Assembly: GCA_019894655.1 (NCBI GenBank)
Contig: JAGXNZ010000106.1
Location: 1-5,707 of the forward strand
Source of the DNA: Promethearchaeota archaeon
GTDB taxonomy: Archaea > Asgardarchaeota > Lokiarchaeia > Sigynarchaeales > SOKP01
Length of the DNA stretch: 5,707 nucleotides
Direction: 5' to 3'
Shown here piece by piece: positions 1 through 5,186 of this stretch. The notes below the pieces were generated by a model, which did not search any database, was not told the origin of the DNA, and worked only from the letters and a program-made list of their open reading frames with translations. A program made the position numbers and the translations under genes. The first letter of the stretch is position 1, and every line of letters begins with the position of its first letter.

Positions 1-2
1 AA

Positions 3-206
3 ACCGCCGTAAATCCATCTGGAGGGCTGAAAAGTTTTGGCCACCCAATTGGAAGTACCGGTTGCAGGATGCTCACGGAGATTAGCAAGCAAGTTCAAGG
101 ACGTGCTGAAGGAAGACAAGTTCCAGATGCGAAAATTGGTCTTTGTCACAACCTCGGTGGAGCCTTTAGCGTTGCTGCAATTACTATTTTAGGACAAAGA
201 GATTAA
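3..206 (+). CDS. Thiolase family protein, C-terminal end (partial, 5' end outside window)
   Basis: Only the last 67 codons are present. The frame opens at base 3 with TAVNPSGGLKSFGHPIGSTG, the thiolase C-terminal signature whose GHP histidine activates the substrate or catalytic Cys. It continues to IGLCHNLGG and ends ITILGQRD. In bacterial biosynthetic thiolases the last motif carries a catalytic Cys in a C-x-G context. Here the 'HNLGG' version is seen, as in the archaeal/SCP-x-like thiolases that often pair with a DUF35 OB-fold protein in acetyl-CoA C-acetyltransferase/HMG-CoA synthase complexes. The likely role is acyl-CoA condensation or cleavage in the cytoplasm, in mevalonate or fatty-acid metabolism; the fragment cannot separate these. 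It is visibly more GC-rich than everything downstream and is the only core-metabolic gene in view. Family certain, exact substrate unknown. Confidence 0.93.
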   Translation, partial: TAVNPSGGLKSFGHPIGSTGCRMLTEISKQVQGRAEGRQVPDAKIGLCHNLGGAFSVAAITILGQRD

Positions 207-213
207 ATTTTAA

Positions 214-223
214 TTTTTTTTTT
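214..223 (+). terminator. Oligo-T tract after thiolase gene
   Basis: A run of ten T residues begins 8 bases after the thiolase stop codon and is followed by further T-rich stretches (actttttcatatttt). No stem precedes it. Archaeal RNA polymerase terminates at T-rich tracts without needing a hairpin, so this is the likely 3' end of the thiolase transcript. Confidence 0.5.
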
Positions 224-322
224 ATATACTTTTTCATATTTTATTTATTATAATTATGAATCTCTAATTTTGAAAATAAAAAGAATCCGTTAAAATGTAA
301 TTCAATAAAAATAAGAAGTATA

Positions 323-332
323 TTTAAAAATA
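323..332 (+). promoter_or_regulatory. Possible archaeal TATA box for the phosphatase-like gene
   Basis: TTTAAAAATA is close to the archaeal TATA consensus and is centred about 38 bases before ATG 365. An expected start of transcription 25-27 bases downstream would leave a leader of about 10 bases and no room for a Shine-Dalgarno, and none is seen. The background is so A/T-rich that chance matches are common. Confidence 0.3.
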
Positions 333-364
333 TAGCAAAACAACAATAAAAACACTTGAATAAA

Positions 365-727
365 ATGAAGAAGGTTAAAATCCTTTTTATATGTTATTCA
401 GCTCAAAATCGTAGCCCGACAGCAAGCAAAATGTATAATAATATATTTGATACAGAAGCGATGGGATTATATAAAAATGCACAATTCGATTTAAATGATG
501 AGCTAGAAACCAAATTAAAGTGGTGCAATAGAGTGTTTGTTATGGAAGAAGAACTAGAAACAGTAATAAGACGACATTTTCCAAATCTAGCGATAGAGAA
601 AAAAATTACAAATCTTGATGTTCCTGATGTCTATGAAATAAATGAACCCACATTAAAACTTAAAATTAAAGAAAAAATGAAACCGTACATAGAGGAATTA
701 TGTAGCCACCAAATAAATAAACGTTAA
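365..727 (+). CDS. Low-molecular-weight protein-tyrosine-phosphatase family protein (COG4551-like)
   Basis: This 120-residue protein is predicted to be a small cytoplasmic phosphatase of the LMW-PTP fold. After a short beta strand (KKVKILFI) comes the P-loop CYSAQNRSPTA with the required C-x5-R spacing (C10 and R16 counted from ATG 365), the nucleophile and the phosphate-binding arginine. The middle has the family's 'W..RVFVMEEE' strand and helix. DVPD at about 85-88 matches the LDIPD acid motif of the compact COG4551 branch, followed by the typical 'E.NEPTL...IK.K..PYI' end. A TTG at 356 in frame would add three residues. ATG 365 is preferred because it starts directly at the conserved MKKVKILF. 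No Shine-Dalgarno is visible at either start. It is a single gene, flanked by the thiolase tract and a convergent gene. The substrate is unknown: phosphoproteins, an RNA end or a small phosphoester would all fit. Confidence 0.85.
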   Translation: MKKVKILFICYSAQNRSPTASKMYNNIFDTEAMGLYKNAQFDLNDELETKLKWCNRVFVMEEELETVIRRHFPNLAIEKKITNLDVPDVYEINEPTLKLKIKEKMKPYIEELCSHQINKR

Positions 728-835
728 TAAATAAAATTCAAAGGTAATAATAATATAATAAAATGCGTAGAGAATTTGGTTTTGTATTACGATTCTTTTA
801 GGTTTTGCATTCCGGAGATTATTAGTTCTTAAGGT

Positions 836-1237
836 TTAAATAAAGTTAATATTGCTTACTAAGCTTTTTAATTCTTCTGGTTTATGACCTCTCTCTCGTA
901 ATAATTTTTGTATGCTCGTGGAATCAAGCCCGTATAAAACATCTTCTTGATTTAGTTTTGAAAGTTCAATTCCAAGGTTATCTGGTAAAGATTTATCGGT
1001 ATCAAGTATATCTTTAATTTCATAGAATCGCGGTAGTAATATGTTTTCCAATCGTTCACGCAAATTTCTTGGTATTGGATATGCCGCCACAGTAAGATCG
1101 ACGCATTTAACTATTCCTTTTAGTTGTAATTTATTCATCCTCGCCACCGTAAACTGCATACCTTCTATTTTTTGTTCTTTTCTGATAAAGAAGATATCTC
1201 CTTCATAATAATTATGTTTAAGATTTTTAGAATTCAT
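836..1237 (-). CDS. Hypothetical protein, 133 aa, opposite strand
   Basis: I do not recognise the family. It is the only gene on the minus strand, convergent with the phosphatase-like gene and divergent from the 1466 gene. Codon composition looks coding, and no other frame competes. The N-terminal half reads as beta-rich (YYEGDIFFIRKEQ, then MQFTVARMNKLQLKG and IVKCVDLTVAAYPIP). The C-terminal half is helical and charged, ending in STSIQKLLRERGHKPEELKS, which could be a short helix-turn-helix-like or recognition segment, but no named domain is evident. There is no signal peptide and no membrane segment. The ATG at 1237 has no Shine-Dalgarno on the minus strand. An A/T box about 30 bases upstream suggests a leaderless transcript. 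An internal ATG at residue 27 is a less likely start. Confidence 0.68.
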   Translation of the reverse strand: MNSKNLKHNYYEGDIFFIRKEQKIEGMQFTVARMNKLQLKGIVKCVDLTVAAYPIPRNLRERLENILLPRFYEIKDILDTDKSLPDNLGIELSKLNQEDVLYGLDSTSIQKLLRERGHKPEELKSLVSNINFI

Positions 1238-1451
1238 CGGAAAATTTCATTATCGAATTTCTTATTTTTTTAAAAATAACAAGGATATAAATATTTAAGT
1301 ATAAGGGTCTGAAGGATGGGAAAATAAATTAAGAGCCTCATTATTTTTCACAAAAATGTTAAATAAATTCCTAGTAATTATATTATTAATAAAATTTTAA
1401 TTAGAAATTAGTAGATATCTATTGAAATTTTATAAAAATTAAGAAATTAAT
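1238..1451. other. Divergent AT-rich intergenic region
   Basis: This spacer of a little over 200 bases separates the minus-strand gene from the 1466 gene and must contain the promoters for both directions. It holds several TATA-like stretches, such as 1285-1302 and around 1380-1403. I see no convincing operator palindrome, structured RNA or short open frame with a ribosome-binding site. Confidence 0.5.
1262..1279 (-). promoter_or_regulatory. Possible TATA element for the minus-strand gene
   Basis: Read on the minus strand this is TTATTTTTAAAAAAATAA. It lies 25-42 bases upstream of the ATG at 1237, about where the TATA box of a leaderless archaeal transcript should sit. This agrees with the missing Shine-Dalgarno. 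Similar A/T boxes exist nearby (for example 1285-1302), so the exact element is uncertain. Confidence 0.3.
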
Positions 1452-1458
1452 AAGGAGG
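1452..1458 (+). promoter_or_regulatory. Strong Shine-Dalgarno that selects the third of three ATGs
   Basis: AAGGAGG is a near-perfect anti-16S match. Three in-frame ATG codons follow in a row (1460, 1463, 1466). The spacer is 1 base to the first, 4 to the second and 7 to the third, so 1466 is the favoured start. It is the strongest ribosome-binding site in the window. Confidence 0.75.
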
Positions 1459-1465
1459 AATGATG

Positions 1466-1831
1466 ATGGGGAAAAAATCACTCACTAATGAATTATTAAA
1501 TAAAATTGAGGCCTATATTGACGGAATGCACTACTTATCCAATTGTGGGAGCCCGTTTGACGAATCGAAATTTAAAAAATTAGATCACATGCTTGAAAAG
1601 GCAGATGTCGCTTTTGGGCCAGCTAAAAGAGCAGAAATGATGGACGATATAAAGAAGATTCTCCCTGTTAAAACGGATGACGGATGGAGAGACGGAAGAG
1701 AGAGTTTGAGATTAAACCTTATGAATGGATTAACTCAAGGCTTTGAAACCTTCAATAAAGTTTTAATGGAAACTTCTCCAGATCAAAGTACAGCCAAAAA
1801 AATGATGAAAATCCTGAACAAATATAAATAA
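1466..1831 (+). CDS. Hypothetical small helical protein, 121 aa
   Basis: I do not recognise this protein. It reads as all-alpha, soluble and charged, with no signal peptide or membrane segment. An N-terminal helix (SLTNELLNKIEAYIDGMHYL) leads to a loop with a single Cys and GSPFDE, then a helix starting FKKLDHMLEKADVAF, a linker with DDGWRDGRESL, and a C-terminal helix ending KMMKILNKYK. The start is set by the Shine-Dalgarno at 1452-1458; the upstream ATGs at 1460 and 1463 would add only two Met. Its stop is 56 bases before the LRR gene start, on the same strand and with no terminator between, so the two are probably co-transcribed. It could be a partner of the LRR protein, but only position supports that. 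Confidence 0.72.
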   Translation: MGKKSLTNELLNKIEAYIDGMHYLSNCGSPFDESKFKKLDHMLEKADVAFGPAKRAEMMDDIKKILPVKTDDGWRDGRESLRLNLMNGLTQGFETFNKVLMETSPDQSTAKKMMKILNKYK

Positions 1832-1887
1832 AGAAGTATCTCTGGAAAAAAAGATTGTCGACAATAACCAAAAGGAATGAAAGAAAA

Positions 1888-2790
1888 ATGGAAAAAAATA
1901 ATATAGAATTAGTTAAGGTTTTGAAGGAAATATTTGGAAAAAAATGGAAAAAATATCAAGTGAATGAAATTAAATGGGACACATTCGGAGTTCAAATTAA
2001 GGATGGTGACATTATTGGTTTAGGATTATATCAGAAAAAAATATCGACTCTCCCAGAGTCAATAGTCAATCTAAAATCGCTCACCCATCTTAGTTTGAGT
2101 GGTAATGAGTTAACTACTCTCCCGGAGTCAATAGGGGATTTAAAGTCACTTCATTCCTTATATTTAAGGCAAAATAAGTTATCAGCTCTCCCAGAGTCAA
2201 TAGGAAAACTTAAATCGCTTACCTATCTTGGTTTGAGTGGTAATGAGTTAACTACTTTCCCGGAGTCAATAGGAAACCTGTCCTCTCTCAAAGAACTAGA
2301 TTTAAGCTTTAATAAGTTAACGGCTCTCCCTGAGTCAATAGAAAACCTATCCTCGCTCGAAAAGTTAACGCTGCTCTTTACTCAGTTAACAACTCTCCCT
2401 GAGTCAATAGGGAACCTGTCCTCTCTCAAAGAACTATCTTTATGCATTGAGTTAATAGCTCTCCCGGAGTCAATAGGGAACCTGTCTTCTCTTAAAAAAC
2501 TACAGTTAGGCATTAATAAGCTAACAACTCTCCCAGAGTCGATAGGCAACCTTAAGTCGCTTCAAACACTATGGTTACCAAGAAATTCATTATCGGCTCT
2601 CCCAGAGTCAATAGGCAACCTTACATTACTCCAATCAATGGCTTTAGATGGTAATCAGTTAACGACTCTCCCAGAGTCGATAGGAAACCTTACATCACTC
2701 ACATTTCTTAATTTGAAGGAAAATAAGTTATCAACTCTCCCAGAGTCGATAAAAATTTTAGAGCAGAGAGGTGTGCAAATTTTTAAATGA
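1888..2790 (+). CDS. Leucine-rich-repeat protein (LPESI-type repeats)
   Basis: The protein has 300 residues from ATG 1888. Residues 1-54 are a lysine-rich helical cap ending in a beta segment (FGVQIKDGDIIGLGLYQKKI), a lead-in I know from Lokiarchaeal LRR proteins. Eleven LRRs follow with the pattern LPESIGNLxSLxxLxLxxNxLTT. All are spaced 23 residues apart except the seventh, which is 22 residues from the sixth because one codon is missing. The fourth begins F instead of L. The array is closed by a short basic end (KILEQRGVQIFK). There is no signal peptide, transmembrane helix or attached enzyme domain, so this is a soluble binding protein whose concave beta face is the presumed binding surface. 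A TTG at 1855 could extend it by 11 residues, but neither start has a good Shine-Dalgarno. It probably shares a transcript with the 1466 gene. LRR fold very sure; ligand unknown. Confidence 0.92.
   Translation: MEKNNIELVKVLKEIFGKKWKKYQVNEIKWDTFGVQIKDGDIIGLGLYQKKISTLPESIVNLKSLTHLSLSGNELTTLPESIGDLKSLHSLYLRQNKLSALPESIGKLKSLTYLGLSGNELTTFPESIGNLSSLKELDLSFNKLTALPESIENLSSLEKLTLLFTQLTTLPESIGNLSSLKELSLCIELIALPESIGNLSSLKKLQLGINKLTTLPESIGNLKSLQTLWLPRNSLSALPESIGNLTLLQSMALDGNQLTTLPESIGNLTSLTFLNLKENKLSTLPESIKILEQRGVQIFK
2050..2755 (+). repeat. 69-bp tandem repeat encoding the LRRs (11 units)
   Basis: The CTCCC(A/G/T)GAGTC(A/G)ATA core recurs at 2050, 2119, 2188, 2257 (TTC first codon), 2326, 2395, 2461, 2530, 2599, 2668 and 2737. 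Steps are 69 bases except 66 between 2395 and 2461. Codon choice within the core is nearly constant (always GAG TC(A/G) ATA), so the units are alike as DNA as well as protein. This suggests amplification by unequal recombination or slippage. Confidence 0.93.
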
Positions 2791-2834
2791 GTGTGATTCT
2801 ATTGATGATTTTAAAGCATCCTCATTATTGTTTA

Positions 2835-2860
2835 TAAGAAGGTTAAATAAAACCTTCTTA
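2835..2860 (+). terminator. Perfect 10-bp inverted repeat after the LRR gene
   Basis: TAAGAAGGTT (2835-2844) and AACCTTCTTA (2851-2860) are exact complements around a 6-base AAATAA loop. The sequence attttgtt follows. It lies 44 bases after the LRR stop and 40 bases before the SIR2 ATG. It may be a hairpin terminator or 3'-stabilising stem for the LRR transcript; a dyad operator for the SIR2 promoter is the alternative. It is the clearest short palindrome in the window. Confidence 0.55.
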
Positions 2861-2866
2861 ATTTTG

Positions 2867-2880
2867 TTATTAATAAAATA
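2867..2880 (+). promoter_or_regulatory. Possible TATA region for the SIR2-TPR gene
   Basis: TTATTAATAAAATA lies 20-33 bases before the ATG at 2900. No Shine-Dalgarno precedes that ATG (gaaatccta only). This is the geometry of a leaderless archaeal transcript. It is a weak call because the whole stretch is A/T. Confidence 0.28.
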
Positions 2881-2899
2881 ATAATTTAAAGAAATCCTA

Positions 2900-3304
2900 A
2901 TGAAACGTACAAATCTTACTATCAGAGATTTTTTTACCCCAGACGCGAAATTAACGTTTCTGGTGGGTGCGGGGTGTTCGGTTGATGCACCATCTTGTTT
3001 ACCCGCAGGGCGTACCATGATGGATGCGATTATAGATTATACTTGTGCTGAATCAGAAATCAATAAAATTAAAAAGTTAGAACAGCTCCGTTTCGAGACA
3101 CTTATAGAAATTGTTCGTGATAGCTTTGATAATGAATTGAAAATCATTGATTTTTATGGACAATGCGATAAACCAAATATTCAGCATTTTTTTCTTGCTG
3201 AAATGATGAAAAAAGGCAATTTCATTATGACCACCAATTTTGATTTTCTGATAGAATATGCTCTACTTAAATCTGGAGTCCCCAAAAAAAAATTATTCCT
3301 GTAA
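2900..3304 (+). CDS. SIR2 domain, N-terminal part
   Basis: As written this encodes 134 residues and stops at TAA 3302-3304. It starts ATG 2900 (MKRTNLTIRDFF). The first beta strand and nucleotide loop of a SIR2 fold follow: FLVGAGCS, with GAGCS at 23-27 binding NAD, then DAPSCLPAGRTMMDAI, the analogue of the 'AGIP(D/L)(F/Y)R' loop of sirtuins. NFIMTTNFDFLIEYAL carries TTNFD at 111-115, matching sirtuin T-Q-N-I-D with the Asn and Asp that hold the nicotinamide ribose. Homology continues to GVPKKK at about 131. The last three residues, LFL, are out-of-frame sequence after the A9 run. Alone, this piece lacks the catalytic His and could not be an active enzyme. Domain assignment is strong. Confidence 0.85.
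   Translation: MKRTNLTIRDFFTPDAKLTFLVGAGCSVDAPSCLPAGRTMMDAIIDYTCAESEINKIKKLEQLRFETLIEIVRDSFDNELKIIDFYGQCDKPNIQHFFLAEMMKKGNFIMTTNFDFLIEYALLKSGVPKKKLFL
3284..3292 (+). other. A9 homopolymer at the first frame break
   Basis: CCCC is followed by nine A and then TTATTCC. With nine A the frame runs KKKLFL-stop. With ten A, or a -1 slip, it runs KKKIIPVITKQDFEEF and stays open to 3993. A run of this length is a classic site for polymerase slippage, for indel mutation and for sequencing miscalls. Confidence 0.8.
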
Positions 3305-3993
3305 TAACTAAGCAGGACTTTGAAGAATTTAGCAATCCGAGTAAACTTTTCAAGAAATTAAAGAAAGCAGTTTATAAAATTCACGGTTCTACTAAAAATA
3401 TAATTACAGAAGAAATTACAAAAGATTCATTAGTTGCCACAATTCAAGCATTCGGTTCGGGTAAGGAAGGAGAAAATGTGTTTCAAGTAGAACCATTTAA
3501 ACGTCCTTTATTTGATAACATTTCAAATAACCGTACTCTGGTTGTTATGGGCTATTCTGGAAGCGATGACTTTGACATCGTTCCTACATTAAGAGTCTTA
3601 GAACATATTCAAGATCTTATCTGGATTAATTACGTTCCTGATGATGGAGGGAAAGAATTAATTTATGAAATTGAAATGGAGAGTATTGGTAATAATGGAA
3701 ATTTAACGAAAATTAATCAGATTCTTTTTGATATCAAACAGACGAATTATGCAAAACGAGTGTTACAAGTAGATGTCAATACGACGAGAATGGTGAAAGA
3801 ATTGATTCCCACTCAGATTGAAATAAGCTCTGATACATTCTCCATCGATGCTCTTGATTGGCTCGAGAATAATTTAGATCTACCAAGTAGAATTATAAAA
3901 TATTATATACCTTCTAAAATCTATTACGACTTTGACATTTACGACGACGCAATGAATTGTTCTGAAAAATGCTTCAACTTGCTAAAAAGTTAA
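3292..3993 (+). CDS. SIR2 domain, C-terminal part and linker (middle fragment)
   Basis: This frame continues the SIR2 domain after the A9 run, from IIPVITKQDFEEF. It holds VYKIHGS (His codon 3382-3384), the catalytic-base motif that is KLHGS in sirtuins, then TLVVMGYSGSDDFDIVP, the GxSGxDxF nucleotide motif of SIR2 enzymes, and a Rossmann strand LIWINYVPDDG. A mixed linker follows (DALDWLENNLDLPSRIIKYY). The fragment ends inside the first TPR: IYYDFDIYDDAMNCSEKC aligns with IYDAQGNYQEALKRYEEA of the later repeats. The final residues FNLLKS before TAA 3991-3993 are out of frame. The only standard internal start is GTG 3478. It has AAGGAAGGAG six bases upstream, but it lies after the catalytic His and in the middle of the fold, so an independent product from there would not be a SIR2 enzyme. 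Confidence 0.78.
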   Translation: MIPVITKQDFEEFSNPSKLFKKLKKAVYKIHGSTKNIITEEITKDSLVATIQAFGSGKEGENVFQVEPFKRPLFDNISNNRTLVVMGYSGSDDFDIVPTLRVLEHIQDLIWINYVPDDGGKELIYEIEMESIGNNGNLTKINQILFDIKQTNYAKRVLQVDVNTTRMVKELIPTQIEISSDTFSIDALDWLENNLDLPSRIIKYYIPSKIYYDFDIYDDAMNCSEKCFNLLKS

Positions 3994-5012
3994 AAGATAA
4001 ATCATGGGAAGCTACTGCTCTTAACAACATCGGTGAGATTTTCAGAGAACAAGGCAAATACTCAGAGGCATTGAAGCGATACGAAGAGGCACTTCAAATA
4101 GGCGAGCAATTAGGAAAAATGAGTGGAAAAGCTAATCGTCTTAACAACATCGGAAGGATTTATCACGAACAAGGAAACTATCCAGAAGCATTGAAGCGGT
4201 TTGAAAAGGCACTCCAAATAGCCGAGCAATTAGGAGATTTGAGTAGAAAAGCTGCTAGTCTTAGCAATATCGGTTTGATTTATGATGCACAAGGAAACTA
4301 TCAAGAGGCATTGAAGCGATACGAAGAGGCACTCCAAATAGCTGAGCAATTAGGAGATTTGAGCGGGAAAGCTACTCGCCTTAACAACATCGCAACAATT
4401 CATTATGCACTAGGAAACTATCCAGATGCATTAATGCGATTCGAAGAGGCACTCCAAATAGCCGAGCAATTAGGAGATTTGAGCATAAGAGCTGGTTCTC
4501 TTAACAACATCGGGATGATTTATGATGCACAAGGGAACTATCCAGAGGCATTGAAGCGATACGAAGAGGCACGCCAAATAGACGAGCAATTAGGAGATTT
4601 GAGCGGGAAAGCTAATCGTCTTAACAACATCGGAAGGATTTATCACAAACAAGGGAACTATCCAGAGGCATTGAAGCAGTATGAAGAGGCACTCCAAATA
4701 GCCGAGCAATTAGGAGATTTAAGCGGGAAAGCTACTCGTTTTAACAACATCGGGGCTGTTTATAATGCACAAGGGAACTATTTGGAAGCATTGAAATGTT
4801 TTGAAGAAAGTTTAGACATATTTGGGCAATTAAAAGAACTACCTAATATCGCCGGAACTTTTTGGTGGATTGGAACAATTTATCTTATGTTGAATGATAC
4901 TTCTAAGGCACTTAAAAATTTAGAAAGTGCGCTTGAAATTTATGAACAATTAGGATTAAAAAATAGAATACAACAAGTTCGTGAAGCCATTTCAAAACTA
5001 AAATCTAACTAA
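3969..5012 (+). CDS. TPR array (C-terminal part of the SIR2-TPR protein)
   Basis: The ATG at 3969 gives 347 residues: the second half of one TPR (MLQLAKKLKDKSWEA) and eight full 40-residue repeats. A typical unit is LNNIGxIYxxQGNYPEALKRYEEALQIAEQLGDLSGKA. The 40-residue period is that of TPR_12/TPR_10 arrays (kinesin-light-chain, LGN, NB-ARC/STAND sensors), not the classic 34. The eighth unit is degenerate (FWWIGTIYLMLNDTSKALKN) and is followed by a capping helix ending EAISKLKSN. TPR superhelices bind peptides or proteins, so this is the presumed sensing or oligomerisation part. ATG 3969 falls in mid-helix, has no Shine-Dalgarno and overlaps the upstream frame by 25 bases. Separate initiation is therefore less likely than a continuous ancestral frame. 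Confidence 0.85.
   Translation: MLQLAKKLKDKSWEATALNNIGEIFREQGKYSEALKRYEEALQIGEQLGKMSGKANRLNNIGRIYHEQGNYPEALKRFEKALQIAEQLGDLSRKAASLSNIGLIYDAQGNYQEALKRYEEALQIAEQLGDLSGKATRLNNIATIHYALGNYPDALMRFEEALQIAEQLGDLSIRAGSLNNIGMIYDAQGNYPEALKRYEEARQIDEQLGDLSGKANRLNNIGRIYHKQGNYPEALKQYEEALQIAEQLGDLSGKATRFNNIGAVYNAQGNYLEALKCFEESLDIFGQLKELPNIAGTFWWIGTIYLMLNDTSKALKNLESALEIYEQLGLKNRIQQVREAISKLKSN
4020..4979 (+). repeat. 120-bp tandem repeat encoding the TPRs (8 units)
   Basis: Units begin at 4020, 4140, 4260, 4380, 4500, 4620, 4740 and 4860, exactly 120 bases apart. The first seven share long identical DNA words such as TTAACAACATCG at the start and GAGCAATTAGGAGATTTGAG in the second half. The eighth has diverged. 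The near-identity at synonymous sites indicates recent duplication or continuing gene conversion between units. Confidence 0.95.
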
Positions 5013-5107
5013 ATACTTATTTTAAAGATTCTATATGTTCTAAAGTTGATAGATGGCTTATGGAATAATGGTGTATCATCTGCTATTATTTGAATTAGAA
5101 ATACCAA

Positions 5108-5115
5108 TTTTTTTT
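5108..5115 (+). terminator. T8 tract downstream of the SIR2-TPR gene
   Basis: Eight T residues lie 96 bases after the stop at 5012 and before the next promoter region, with no strong stem upstream. This is a plausible archaeal oligo-T terminator. The rest of the 174-base spacer shows no other structure. Confidence 0.35.
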
Positions 5116-5147
5116 GATCAAATAATTTAACTTCATTACAAAATAGA

Positions 5148-5157
5148 AATATATTTT
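5148..5157 (+). promoter_or_regulatory. Possible TATA box for the 5187 gene
   Basis: AATATATTTT is centred about 34 bases before ATG 5187, so transcription would start a few bases before the codon. The weak GATGATGAG just before the ATG is not a convincing Shine-Dalgarno. Low confidence in this A/T background. Confidence 0.28.
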
Positions 5158-5186
5158 TGAATAGCTCACTTCATTGATGATGAGTA

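Larger units (their letters stand above)
2900..5012 (+). pseudogene. SIR2-TPR protein gene, interrupted by two frame breaks
   Basis: Three adjoining open frames read as one gene. Frame 2 (2900-3304) gives the front of a SIR2 domain. A -1 change at the A9 run 3284-3292 leads into frame 1 with the rest of SIR2 (KIHGS, GYSGSDDF). A second -1 change near 3964-3975 leads into the TPR frame ending at 5012. The rejoined product is about 704 residues: SIR2 at 1 to about 290, a short linker, then nine TPRs from about 326 to near the C-terminus. No P-loop or STAND ATPase lies between the domains. SIR2-fold proteins of this kind in prokaryotes (ThsA, DSR1/DSR2, SIR2-HerA, Avs5) hydrolyse NAD in antiphage defence; a defence role here is inference. 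Apart from the two breaks the coding is clean over 2.1 kb, with every SIR2 motif kept. That argues for very recent inactivation, sequencing error or recoding and against long decay. Confidence 0.8.

Noticed and set aside
728..835. Convergent spacer examined for a bidirectional terminator
   Set aside because: No stem-loop and no long T run on either strand; only general A/T richness.
2758..3018. Open frame on the minus strand spanning the LRR end and SIR2 start
   Set aside because: It lies antisense to two well-supported domains (including SIR2 GAGCS) and crosses the palindrome and the A/T spacer. It has no start signal and no family resemblance.
3960..3975. Canonical -1 programmed ribosomal frameshift signal at the second break
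   Set aside because: The bases read T GAA AAA TGC in frame, which is not an X XXY YYZ heptamer, and no downstream pseudoknot is evident. A lost base is simpler.
3478..3993. Independent gene starting at GTG 3478 with an AAGGAAGGAG-like ribosome site
   Set aside because: The start is in the middle of the SIR2 fold, after KIHGS. Upstream codons in the same frame are clearly homologous SIR2 sequence, and the purine run encodes GKEGEN of that domain.
2050..4979. Tandem repeats considered as a CRISPR array
   Set aside because: Units of 69 and 120 bases are in frame within proteins, are contiguous without unique spacers, and encode LRR and TPR motifs.
5049..5086. Imperfect inverted repeat (atagatg ... 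catctgctat)
   Set aside because: Pairing needs a three-base bulge, the arms are short and the spacing is long. This is expected by chance in such sequence.
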